From Noviherbaspirillum sp. Root189 (GTDB taxonomy: Bacteria; Pseudomonadota; Gammaproteobacteria; Burkholderiales; Burkholderiaceae_D), in NCBI RefSeq assembly GCF_001428545.1, contig NZ_LMHZ01000031.1, positions 52,796-95,504 on the forward strand: a DNA stretch of 42,709 bases, in the 5' to 3' direction. The first letter of the stretch is position 1. Every line of letters starts with the position of its first letter. The notes under the pieces were generated by a model. That model saw nothing but the letters and a program-made list of their open reading frames with translations, ran no database searches and was not told the DNA's origin. A program made the position numbers and the translations under genes. Below are positions 26,206 through 33,735 of this stretch, piece after piece.

Positions 26206-27743
26206 GCCTCTCTTTCCTCAATCTCGGTGATGACGATCTGTATCTCTGCAATTGTCCTTTGCAACTGCAGGTAGGCCGGTGATCGAGTGTCACCACGGGA
26301 ACTTTGGTCGAAGAACAGCACTACGCCCCGCATGTCAGCCAGCACCTGTTCATGGAATGCTTTGTCGTGCACCGGCATGAACTTGCGACAGCCATAGCAG
26401 GAAGTTACTGGGTTATAAGGGCAGGCCGGCTGCCCGGATGTGCAGCCGCCGATACCGGCGATCGGAATTCCGTGAGGTACGGCCGCAATCTGTTGCTCGC
26501 CTTTCAGCTCTGCCAATTCCTCCGGAGAGATGAAACGATCGTGGGCTATTTTCGCGACGCGCTGGTACACGGCCGAGGCACCGAGAGCGCGGTTAATGCG
26601 CTCCGCATGCGATGCCGACGTGGCGTAATACACGAGCCCCGTGCTTGTATGCGCATGACCAAGGAATTCCGCCAGTTCTTCGTGACTTGCGCCGGCATCA
26701 ACAAGGCGTTGTGCCGCAGTGTGGCGAAGATCTGTCGCCGTGCCGATGTCGTCCGAGTCCAGCAGCGCCCTGACGAGCGTGGAGATTCTATTGCTAACTT
26801 CCCAAGTCGATTCAACCTGGAAGAACTTCACTGAACCTGTAATACCCTCAGCATCCAAATGTGCTTTCCATTGAACGAAGAGCGGTGCCCATTCGGCCTT
26901 GACTCGCCGGGTCATAGGAATTCTTTTGCCACTGCCGCGTTGCTTGGCCATGTGGAAGGTCAGGTGCACCGCCGGGTAGTCAGAGATGTCATCGTTCCAA
27001 ATTCGGACATGGCGAACGTCGAGCATCGCAATTTGAATCGGTCGCATTGCAAACTGGTAAGAACAGAGCAGCATTCCGGCATCCGCCAATTCGCTTAGCG
27101 AGGGGCGCGTTGCAGCACTTTGCGCCAACCGTTCGACGACATCATCCAAATGCCGGACAATCCGCGCTTCTTCGTCGACAGACAGAAATACATCGCCCGA
27201 TCGGACACCAGCATATCTATCACTGACGGGTAAGGGCAGTGAGGTGTGGATGTAGGCCACGTAGTCGCTGGCCCAACCATTCAATCGATACGCACATAAA
27301 AGTTGCAACAGGTATTTGGCAGCCATATACGCGCTAGTCGGCAGGGCCCGTACGCGCAACGCTTTCCAGACCGAGCCAATCCGTGTGGGGCCGGCGCTTA
27401 CGAGCGCCGTAACCTCTGCCTGCGTTAAGTGCTGTGCGGAGGCTAGGTACGCCGCTACAGTCCCGACGCTCAAGTCCTCGGCAACGATGAGGGCAAAGAC
27501 ATGTTTGAAGATGACGTTCCTCTCGGGGCCAAGGCGCGCAAAGTCCAGTCGATTTCGACGTCCACCGTACCGCAGCTCGAAAATCGCTTGGCCTTCGGGA
27601 TTTCTGATCGATCTGATTGCATCATCAAACTCATCGTAGTAACGGAGCACCGAGGGCAGCTTGGGCAACGACGCGCAGAGGTGGGCGAGCACATCATTGT
27701 CGTCACCGCCAGCATGGAACCCTAGACGCTGTGACTTTTCCAT
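26202..27743 (-). CDS. Tyrosine recombinase, second of a trio
   Basis: A 513-aa recombinase. R234 (FAMRPIQIAML), R340 in TDLRHTAAQR, H363 in FLGHAHTS and Y372 or Y373 give the catalytic set, with Thr in place of the first His of the HxxR box. After the catalytic domain a Cys-rich segment (GGCTSGQPACPYNPVTSCYG, CRK) suggests a zinc-binding tail like that of TnpB of Tn554. The start codon directly follows the stop of the first recombinase. A strictly coupled gene order is typical of recombinase trios. Confidence 0.8.
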   Translation of the reverse strand: MEKSQRLGFHAGGDDNDVLAHLCASLPKLPSVLRYYDEFDDAIRSIRNPEGQAIFELRYGGRRNRLDFARLGPERNVIFKHVFALIVAEDLSVGTVAAYLASAQHLTQAEVTALVSAGPTRIGSVWKALRVRALPTSAYMAAKYLLQLLCAYRLNGWASDYVAYIHTSLPLPVSDRYAGVRSGDVFLSVDEEARIVRHLDDVVERLAQSAATRPSLSELADAGMLLCSYQFAMRPIQIAMLDVRHVRIWNDDISDYPAVHLTFHMAKQRGSGKRIPMTRRVKAEWAPLFVQWKAHLDAEGITGSVKFFQVESTWEVSNRISTLVRALLDSDDIGTATDLRHTAAQRLVDAGASHEELAEFLGHAHTSTGLVYYATSASHAERINRALGASAVYQRVAKIAHDRFISPEELAELKGEQQIAAVPHGIPIAGIGGCTSGQPACPYNPVTSCYGCRKFMPVHDKAFHEQVLADMRGVVLFFDQSSRGDTRSPAYLQLQRTIAEIQIVITEIEEREA

Positions 27744-28964
27744 TTAGCGTCCCTTCGGCAACGCACGTAGTAATGCCGCGCGATCATCAAACGCGTCGTT
27801 CCATACGGTAGCGAGACGATCTTCAAACACGGCACGTGCATAACGCGATGGCATCGCTGATGTCTTTGACCAGCCGAAGAATGTACGCAGCTTTTGAAGC
27901 GATTCCTCCAGCGAGTCGCCTTGCTGCAGCAGTTGATGCAGCCGCATTACGGCACTGGTATGGCGCAAGTCATGTGGCGTAACGGACCGTTTTCCAGCGC
28001 GATCGCTAAGTTGTTTCAGTACATCTGCCGGCAGTCGCTGCGAGACCTTCGTAAACGCCTTCGTCAGCGCTTCCGTTGATAGCGGCATATTTGCCTGCGA
28101 ATTCAGAAGAAACGAGTGTTGCGGTTGGCCACGGAAGTTTTGGGCGTAGCTATCAATGGTGTGTGCCGTCGCCTCGCTAACAGGAACCTGTCGGATGGAA
28201 GCGGCTGTCTTAATCCCAGGCTTCGAATATCGTGGGTCGCTCCCGGTATCCTCATACGGGTTTTCCTGCACATTAATCCAATATCGTATCCTGCCTTGTT
28301 TTGGATCGAATGCGCTCTTGATACAGTCCACCGGCAATAGGAGTACCTCGCCGCGCCGCAGGCCCTGATGCAACATCAAGATAAAGGATACAAACACTCG
28401 CCAACGTGTCCGGCTTCGCGGAAACGGGTTCAGCGACGATTCCGGATCCAGCAACTCATACAGGGTCTCTACAGTGGTCGCCGGTAGTGATCGGATTGTC
28501 TCAATGGGCTTGGCCTTGTGTACATGAAGCTGTCGATAGAGCAGCGAGAGAGGTTGCAGCCGTTCCTCGATGCTGCGTATCAAATGGCCTGCCTGGCTCT
28601 TTGAAACCCATGTCAAGACCGAGGAAACGAATCCCAATCCGGTCTGCCAGCGCTTTTCGTCGCCCTCGGTGGTTCGTGGCTGGTTTCGGATCGATACGAA
28701 CCAGGATTCCAGGATGGTGGCCAGCACGTCGTCGTTCAGAGTTCCCAACGCATCATCCAGCGCAGCCCATCCGAGCAACAGATCAGCGTGCTGGTAGAGA
28801 TGTTCAATGTGTCGAAGCTTTTTAAGATGGGTGGAATCGGCCAGATGGGCAGCTGACATCGCCGACCAGACAGATGCCCAGTAACGTGGCAATCCGTATT
28901 CGTCGACAAGAGCTGGCCCGCGAAGATTGCGTGGTACCGAGTTGTCGAAGAGTTGGATAACCAT
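27744..28964 (-). CDS. Tyrosine recombinase, first of a trio
   Basis: A 406-aa site-specific recombinase. Catalytic residues are R203 or R204 (QGLRRGEVLLLP), H331 and R334 (HDLRHTSAV), W365 (FFGWSKTS) in place of the second His, and Y375 (SRYARAVFED). The N-terminal 190 residues would form the DNA-clamp domain. The start at ATG 28964 is preferred over TTG 28988; neither has a clear ribosome site. It is the promoter-proximal gene of a four-gene operon. Confidence 0.85.
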   Translation of the reverse strand: MVIQLFDNSVPRNLRGPALVDEYGLPRYWASVWSAMSAAHLADSTHLKKLRHIEHLYQHADLLLGWAALDDALGTLNDDVLATILESWFVSIRNQPRTTEGDEKRWQTGLGFVSSVLTWVSKSQAGHLIRSIEERLQPLSLLYRQLHVHKAKPIETIRSLPATTVETLYELLDPESSLNPFPRSRTRWRVFVSFILMLHQGLRRGEVLLLPVDCIKSAFDPKQGRIRYWINVQENPYEDTGSDPRYSKPGIKTAASIRQVPVSEATAHTIDSYAQNFRGQPQHSFLLNSQANMPLSTEALTKAFTKVSQRLPADVLKQLSDRAGKRSVTPHDLRHTSAVMRLHQLLQQGDSLEESLQKLRTFFGWSKTSAMPSRYARAVFEDRLATVWNDAFDDRAALLRALPKGR

Positions 28965-29191
28965 TTTCGCACGTAGGAAAACGAGCAACGCATAAAAAAT
29001 ACCATTTATACAATTAAAGTTGCAATAGTTTTAAAAATTCACCCTCTAGAACGCAACACTTAATAAGGTGCCAGTCCGGACCATAACTTTATTTATGTTA
29101 AATAGATCGCACACTTTTTAATAGCGTGTCACTTTCCTTGCTGCTAGTTTTATTCACCGGTGAATAAAATCATTCCATAACAAATCTACTT
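28965..29191. promoter_or_regulatory. A/T-rich leader of the recombinase operon with a 22-bp perfect palindrome
   Basis: The region upstream of the trio is A/T rich. At 29148-29169 there is a 22-bp perfect palindrome centred on ACCGGT with arms beginning TTTTATTC. It has no unpaired loop beyond the centre and is better explained as a dimer-binding site than as a terminator. It lies about 185 bp before the first recombinase start and close to the end of the divergently placed small gene. A weak match to the seven-copy motif (CTACTTTTAGCT) is at about 29186-29197. Confidence 0.4.
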
Positions 29192-29428
29192 TTAGCTCTG
29201 CTTCTGTACTTTCCGATTTTTTGGTGCCGCGGTACGTTCCAGTTGTTTTTGGCCCCGCGTGATCACGTTGCGGAAAATCTCTGCCGTGATGCGCATTCTC
29301 GCAGCATCGGCAATGCCGTAGCGATTTAAGGGATTGGTACCACCCTTTGAGGTTGTCATTCGCGTTGCCATCATTTGCCTTCGCTGTACATTTATCCAGT
29401 GTACCTGTTTTCCCCAAATCCAGTCCAT
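29192..29428 (-). CDS. Small unrecognised protein
   Basis: A 78-codon frame begins 2 bp after the GNAT stop (MDWIWGKQVHWINVQRRQMM) and ends in a Lys/Arg-rich tail (APKNRKVQKQS). The part NPLNRYGIADAARMRITAEI looks protein-like but I do not recognise it. A competing 110-aa frame in another register covers the same DNA, so the real frame is uncertain. If translated it would be coupled to the GNAT gene. Confidence 0.3.
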   Translation of the reverse strand: MDWIWGKQVHWINVQRRQMMATRMTTSKGGTNPLNRYGIADAARMRITAEIFRNVITRGQKQLERTAAPKNRKVQKQS

Positions 29429-29430
29429 TC

Positions 29431-30087
29431 CTAGGTAGGCTCGGCTTGATTCCGAGCAGACTCTTTGACGCCATGATCATTTCCATGCGAACGAAGGCGC
29501 TGCGCTAGCACCAGCTTGACAGTCGATGCAAATGCCTGTGCACCAATACGATAAGTGCAGTATGAGGTTACCGCATCACTGCCTGGCTGGACTGCATCAA
29601 ATCCCTCCTCCGGTACCAGTTGCATGCCGAATGACCTGGCAAGAATGGTTGACCGTTCGTTTGACGCCTGTGATTGGATGTTGACGAAGCCAATTTTGGG
29701 GATTTCGTTGAAAAGAGCATGAAATGCCAAGGCCGCAAGGAGCTTGGCCAATCCCCTACCCTCCACATCACTAAGCAATGCATAGGCGAGATTGCAGCCA
29801 TGCTTGCCACTCTCAGCACGAATATGCGTAGCCCAAGCGGCAGCGACCAGTTGACCATGCGAGCTAGCGGTAAAGCAGAATGGAGCTGTCGGCGTGTAAT
29901 GCCAGCCAGCCTTGTTCACGGCATCGTGGCCTGGGCCAATGACATCGGCAAAGCGTTTGATGTTTGCCCACACCAGCGCCTGTGTGCGTCGGGAAAACAG
30001 TCGACGGCCCTCTAGGAAAATGGCAAATTCATCGAAATGACCAATCAGCTCCGGTGCCGGATCCGAAGCGTTCCAACGAATGCGCAT
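29431..30087 (-). CDS. GNAT-family N-acetyltransferase
   Basis: A 218-aa protein with an acetyl-CoA binding signature VEGRGLAKLL near residue 110, after the strand NLAYALLSD, followed by VNIQSQASNERSTILARSFG, the typical alpha4 region with Asn. The N-terminal 60 residues are less typical. Acceptor unknown. It lies on the minus strand between the recombinase operon and unknown genes, and may be cargo of the element. The last 30 residues are basic and low in structure. Confidence 0.65.
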   Translation of the reverse strand: MRIRWNASDPAPELIGHFDEFAIFLEGRRLFSRRTQALVWANIKRFADVIGPGHDAVNKAGWHYTPTAPFCFTASSHGQLVAAAWATHIRAESGKHGCNLAYALLSDVEGRGLAKLLAALAFHALFNEIPKIGFVNIQSQASNERSTILARSFGMQLVPEEGFDAVQPGSDAVTSYCTYRIGAQAFASTVKLVLAQRLRSHGNDHGVKESARNQAEPT

Positions 30088-30286
30088 GTGACTAAAACAT
30101 CAAACTCGGGGAATGTGATACAAGGTGTCGCGGCAACGCGCCCAGAATGCTTTTCTGTCCATCGCGAGTTTCAGGTAGCGCTTTAGCGTGCGTCCGCCAT
30201 AGCCAGAGCCAGCGGATATAAAGACCGCCGCGGTTGATTAACGCGCATTAAGGCTGCATCTTGCCGTTCCATCCGATCCAGTCAGC

Positions 30287-30676
30287 CTAAATGTCGTATC
30301 GGGCAAGCATGGCTTCGACACTCAAGGACCGTCCCGGTTGGGTGATACCGGCCGCTGCATCGCTGTCATCCCTTTTCTTGCGTCGGCCTGTTTGGGGAGC
30401 CGTCATGGCCAACAGCTGCTCACGCAGATGCCTGGCCAGGGAAATGCGCTTCTGGGACCGCTTCAGGTCGATGCGGCTGTGGTACTGAAAACCGTCTTCG
30501 AAAGTGATCTGGATCTGGCATTGACGTTCACCCTGTTCTGGCGCATCGCTGGCCCAGCGTTCCAGTACCGCGTTGGCTAACGCCAACGTACTGACACGTG
30601 CCTGTGCGACGACGCCGTCAATGCGTTCAATCAGAATCCGAGCGATATCGATTTTGTCACCATGTTCAATGACCAA
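30287..30676 (-). CDS. Unrecognised 129-aa protein
   Basis: The protein begins MVIEHGDKIDIARILIERID and has a strand-rich centre (QCQIQITFEDGFQYHSRID) followed by a basic helix and a low-complexity tail with RRKKRDDSD. I do not recognise a family. Its balanced composition and length support a real gene. It is on the same strand as the GNAT gene, with about 200 bp between, and follows a minus-strand terminator by about 100 bp. Confidence 0.5.
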   Translation of the reverse strand: MVIEHGDKIDIARILIERIDGVVAQARVSTLALANAVLERWASDAPEQGERQCQIQITFEDGFQYHSRIDLKRSQKRISLARHLREQLLAMTAPQTGRRKKRDDSDAAAGITQPGRSLSVEAMLARYDI

Positions 30677-30769
30677 TTTCCATCCTTTGGCGCGCCGTTG
30701 CGCGCGTCTGCGGAAGCATCAAGACTTCCACTGTCAACCTGTTTACCCCGGCCAGGCAACAGCACAACG

Positions 30770-30801
30770 AAAAAAGCCCGCACTCCTTGCGGTATGCGGG
30801 C
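30770..30801 (-). terminator. Rho-independent terminator on the minus strand
   Basis: On the minus strand GCCCGCA (30801-30795) pairs with TGCGGGC (30782-30776) around a 12-nt loop, followed by six T. It would end a transcript coming from higher coordinates. No convincing protein gene ends just upstream; the CheY-like gene ends nearly 700 bp away. Confidence 0.65.
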
Positions 30802-31478
30802 CAATCCAATTCCAGGAGAGTTGGAGGAGACCGGGACATCTTACCGTCCAACAGCACCGTCGTCTTCTTTCAAATGCGAATGACAGACATTCCCAAACGA
30901 CATAACACTCGCCCATCACCGTTTGCACTTACTACGTTGTGCAGTCCGGGTCCGCGGTGTGACAGTGAAATCAGTCCGCGTTCCGGTGTGATAAACCTTG
31001 AGCGGCAAATAGAGCCGCACCTTCTCTTCCGAAACCGGGGCGCCAGGTCAAAATCCCTGTACCTCATCACATTCATCTCGGTTTATATGATACCGATCCT
31101 CAGACTTTGGACAATACATCGCTGGATCATTATGTCCTCTGCCACAAACAGAGCGCCATGGGTTGCGCAGCAATTCAGATTAACGAGACCGTCGCACTGC
31201 TATGCGCTTTGGTTGTTCATCCTGTGACCAAGGGAATAACATGAATCTTCGCTTGCTTTAGGTAGTCGAAGCGTATGCATACAGGCAGGCGCGAGAGAGA
31301 TCCGGGCGGGCGTATCCGAACACGGGTTTTTAAGCGCGCTCTGCTATCATCGTGAAGCTCTTTGCCAGCGCTTTCCTCTTCTATCTCAGCGCACCGTACC
31401 GATCCGGAAAGTCGCGAAAATTGAAGTTTTCTATGCAAGTCTTTCGACGCGGCGGAGGAAGCCTGTTCCGGGTACAGC
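30802..31478. other. Non-coding stretch, no gene recognised
   Basis: No frame with protein character on either strand. The strong minus-strand terminator at its left border leaves room for an RNA gene or a long 3' leader of the CheY-like gene. No tRNA-like fold was noticed. Confidence 0.35.
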
Positions 31479-31904
31479 CTATACGCTAGAGATTTGCCTT
31501 TTATTAAGGCTGACAGATGCCTTCTCCATTGGCTGTGAGCGCGCTCCTTTGGCCAGCTGGTAAATGGCGAGCTCGAGCTGGCGCATGTTATAGGGCTTCG
31601 GGAGAAGGGCAAATTCGAAGTCCATACGGTCCGCTACCAGAAAGCCGGTTCCGGATGTCAGCAACACTTTAATATGCGGCTGCATGGCCACAGCCTTCGC
31701 GGCCAGTTCGAGGCCTGACATGCTAGGCAAGTGAATATCTGCTAGGAGAAGTATGTAATCGTTCTCCACCAGCAATTCCAACGCTTCCTCGGTCGTAGAA
31801 ACGCTTTGCACCGACATGTTCAGCATCGCAAGCATATCGCTCGTCAGATGCCTTAATGAGAAGTCGCCTTCCACAAGTAAAATCGTTGGTGCATCACGTT
31901 TCAT
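31479..31904 (-). CDS. CheY-like single-domain response regulator
   Basis: A 141-aa receiver domain. D56 (LLLADIHLPSMSG) is the phospho-acceptor, T83 lies in LLTSG and K103 in LLPKPYN. The acidic pocket is VEGD at 11-14 in place of the usual DD pair, so phosphorylation may be changed. No output domain follows, so it would act through a partner protein. No histidine kinase gene is near, which suggests it is a stray part of a larger system or cargo. Confidence 0.8.
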   Translation of the reverse strand: MKRDAPTILLVEGDFSLRHLTSDMLAMLNMSVQSVSTTEEALELLVENDYILLLADIHLPSMSGLELAAKAVAMQPHIKVLLTSGTGFLVADRMDFEFALLPKPYNMRQLELAIYQLAKGARSQPMEKASVSLNKRQISSV

Positions 31905-32258
31905 TTGATTCTTTACATCCCTGCAAGATGCCTAACCCGATTGAGTAGATACAGGCGATAAAAATCCCTGTTTTGACACTGATCTAAAATATTCCCCAGC
32001 ATCCACAAATCACCCAACCTTTGCCAATCCTTTTCGGCTTTTCCTTGTGACTAGAATTCCAAACTTCGCCATGACTTCCGTATCGGCGAGCTTTTCGTTA
32101 ATGATGGCAACCTGCCAGGAGAGGTGGCCCCATTTGGTTGGACACGAATTTGACTTCGTTAAGTGGAGCTTTGCGGATGTAGGGTTATCCACGGCGCCGC
32201 TCGCCTCCCGATGCGCAGGGGAAGAGCGTGCGGCGCGGTGGGTAACCTGGCCTGCCAT

Positions 32259-32460
32259 CTACGCCGCCTGTTGCAACGCGGGCAGGTTGGCGAAGTAAAA
32301 CGCATTCGGCGTGTGGCCGTCAAGCGCGCTGTGCGGCCGCCGGCTGTTGTAGAACTCCAGATAGCGCCCGATGCCACTGCGTGCCGCGCTCATCGTCTCG
32401 TAGGCGCGCAGGTACACTTCCTCGTACTTGATCGACTTCCATAGCCGCTCCACGAACACG
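32259..32460 (-). pseudogene. IS3 orfB, C-terminal part
   Basis: Minus-strand codons NVFVERLWKSIKYEEVYLRA through NSRRPHSALDGHTPNAFYF complete the DDE transposase, including the Glu of VERLW. The part is separated from the N-terminal portion at 35832-36457 by the 3.37-kb insert. Joining both sides at the shared TTG restores an uninterrupted frame of 276 aa through GCWRD-NVFVERLW. So the interruption is clean, with no loss of bases. Confidence 0.88.
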
Positions 32461-32461
32461 T

Positions 32462-32755
32462 TGGAACAAGCAGTCAACTGCGCCTGTTAAGCCCAATCAA
32501 ATCCGGCGTTTCCGAATAACACATCCCTATCACCCCCTCTTCACACAGGAATTCGAGCTAGTTCTTCACGCGCAAAACTGGCATGAAGACCGGGCTTGGT
32601 TTCACGACGCCACAGGTCGTCTGCGCTCCCTCCCAGCCATATGGACTAGCCTGGTGGCCGAGGATCCGTTCAATATGGTGTCTGCCGGACGCGCCGCATT
32701 TCGCGTCGAGGAGTTGCTTGAACTGGTGTGTTTGCTTCGTGAAAGTAAGTCATGA
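32462..32755 (+). CDS. DUF5372-like protein, body without start codon (left end of the element)
   Basis: The frame reads WNKQSTAPVKPNQIRRFRIT, then HPYHPLFTQEFELV, NWHEDRAWFHDATGRLRSLP, WTSLVAEDPF and AGRAAFRVEELLELV to TGA at 32753-32755. This matches the DUF5372-like proteins that I recall next to such recombinases. No ATG, GTG or TTG lies in frame before the conserved part; the frame runs through the left junction into IS3. The missing start, ribosome site and first five codons are found in the same register at 35815-35829. In the integrated copy this gene may be silent or use a poor start such as ATA. Confidence 0.75.
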   Translation, partial: WNKQSTAPVKPNQIRRFRITHPYHPLFTQEFELVLHAQNWHEDRAWFHDATGRLRSLPAIWTSLVAEDPFNMVSAGRAAFRVEELLELVCLLRESKS

Positions 32756-32965
32756 TTCGGTTTTTCGGGTGCAAACTTGATTATGCCGTAAGTGTTAATG
32801 CAATGATGTCCATGGCGCCAAATTGTCTAGGAGCTCCTCGGTCAGTGACGTCGACCGTTTGCCACGTAAAGTCAGATAGATCTTTACACGCGGAGCTTGA
32901 CATCGGTCCATGCAGGTACATAATTAACATTACACGTACTTGCTTTATCTTCTCTGGAGAAGCGC

Positions 32966-33427
32966 ATGGCTGCAGACCGAGGCAAAGAACAGAAACGACG
33001 TGGATTGAAGCAACAATCAACCCTCAATCCTCATCCCGATGCTGTTACCCATGCGCTGTTCCAAGGCAACGATTTCTTCGATCCTCACGACCTGTTGCAG
33101 GTGAAGTACGAAATGCTACGTTTGGTCAGCGTCGAGAAGCGGCCGGTCAGCGAAGCCGCCAAGGCATTTGGTTTCTCCCGACCGTCGTTCTATCAAGCGC
33201 AAGCGGCCTTTGCACAAGGCGGGTTGGCCGGTCTGATTCCGCAGAAGCCTGGGCCTCGCGGCGGCCACAAATTAACGTCAGCCGTTATGGAATTCCTCGT
33301 TCAGGCACGTGTAGCCGAGCCCTCTCTACGCTTCGAACGATTAGCGAGTCTGGTACAAAAGACCTTCGGCGTACAGGTACACCCACGCAGCATCGAACGG
33401 CAGTTCTTACGCAAAAAAAAACCGTAA
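32966..33427 (+). CDS. Helix-turn-helix protein of the serine-recombinase element
   Basis: A 153-aa protein starting at ATG 32966 after GGAGA. It has a basic N-terminus, PHDLLQVKYEMLRLVSVEKR and an HTH of transposase type (VSEAAKAFGFSRPSFYQAQA), then GLAGLIPQKPGPRGGHKL and a second small helical domain (LASLVQKTFGVQVHPRSIER). The fold resembles the DNA-binding heads of IS481/IS630 transposases. The frame ends at TAA right after an A9 tract. A -1 shift there would fuse it to the next frame, giving about 255 aa. It is presumably an accessory DNA-binding factor for the recombinase. Confidence 0.75.
   Translation: MAADRGKEQKRRGLKQQSTLNPHPDAVTHALFQGNDFFDPHDLLQVKYEMLRLVSVEKRPVSEAAKAFGFSRPSFYQAQAAFAQGGLAGLIPQKPGPRGGHKLTSAVMEFLVQARVAEPSLRFERLASLVQKTFGVQVHPRSIERQFLRKKKP
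33413..33421 (+). other. A9 tract, candidate -1 frameshift site
   Basis: Nine consecutive A lie at the end of the HTH frame, two codons before its TAA. The downstream frame (-1) is open to 33735. Runs of A are established sites of ribosomal or polymerase slippage in insertion sequences. A homopolymer length error or mutation is the alternative. Confidence 0.5.
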
Positions 33428-33735
33428 TAAATTCTCCCCTGTCATTGCCTGGCAGCGCATCTCGCAACGATGCATTGATCTCGCGTTACGAAGACTTGCG
33501 TCGCCAGGTCCTTGAACGCTCACGCTGCACATCCCGCGCTCAGGGGCGTGCGGTCTTGATACGTAGCGGGATGAGGATCTGGATGCAAACCTGGACTCAA
33601 TGCCCTGTTGAGTTTCCAGCGCCGCCGCGAGCGCCTGTGGGTGATGAAGAAATGCTTCCTTCAGGAATGCGGCAAGATATAACGATGATCTTGGCAGGCA
33701 TGCTCCTCTATGGTCATCAGGAGTTGAGAGTATGA
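33424..33735 (+). CDS. C-terminal frame, probable extension of the HTH protein or coupled small gene
   Basis: This frame has no clear start (a TTG at 33445 is possible). It reads ISRYEDLRRQVLERSRCTSR, AQGRAVLIRSGMRIWMQTW and ends with ITMILAGMLLYGHQELRV, overlapping the recombinase start by four bases. From memory, related elements have a short protein with YE-LR, RxQG and WM-W features directly before the recombinase. Either it is made by frameshifting from the HTH gene, or separately by coupling. Function unknown. Confidence 0.55.
   Translation, partial: VINSPLSLPGSASRNDALISRYEDLRRQVLERSRCTSRAQGRAVLIRSGMRIWMQTWTQCPVEFPAPPRAPVGDEEMLPSGMRQDITMILAGMLLYGHQELRV

Noticed and set aside
29148-29169. 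22-bp palindrome as a bidirectional terminator
   Set aside because: The stem is A/T rich with only a 4-base G/C centre and no strong T-run context, so termination would be poor.
32752-33423. Long open frame in the register of the second HTH-element frame, running through the HTH gene
   Set aside because: The part before the A9 tract is a shadow of the HTH gene, whose own frame has a ribosome site and clear HTH pattern.
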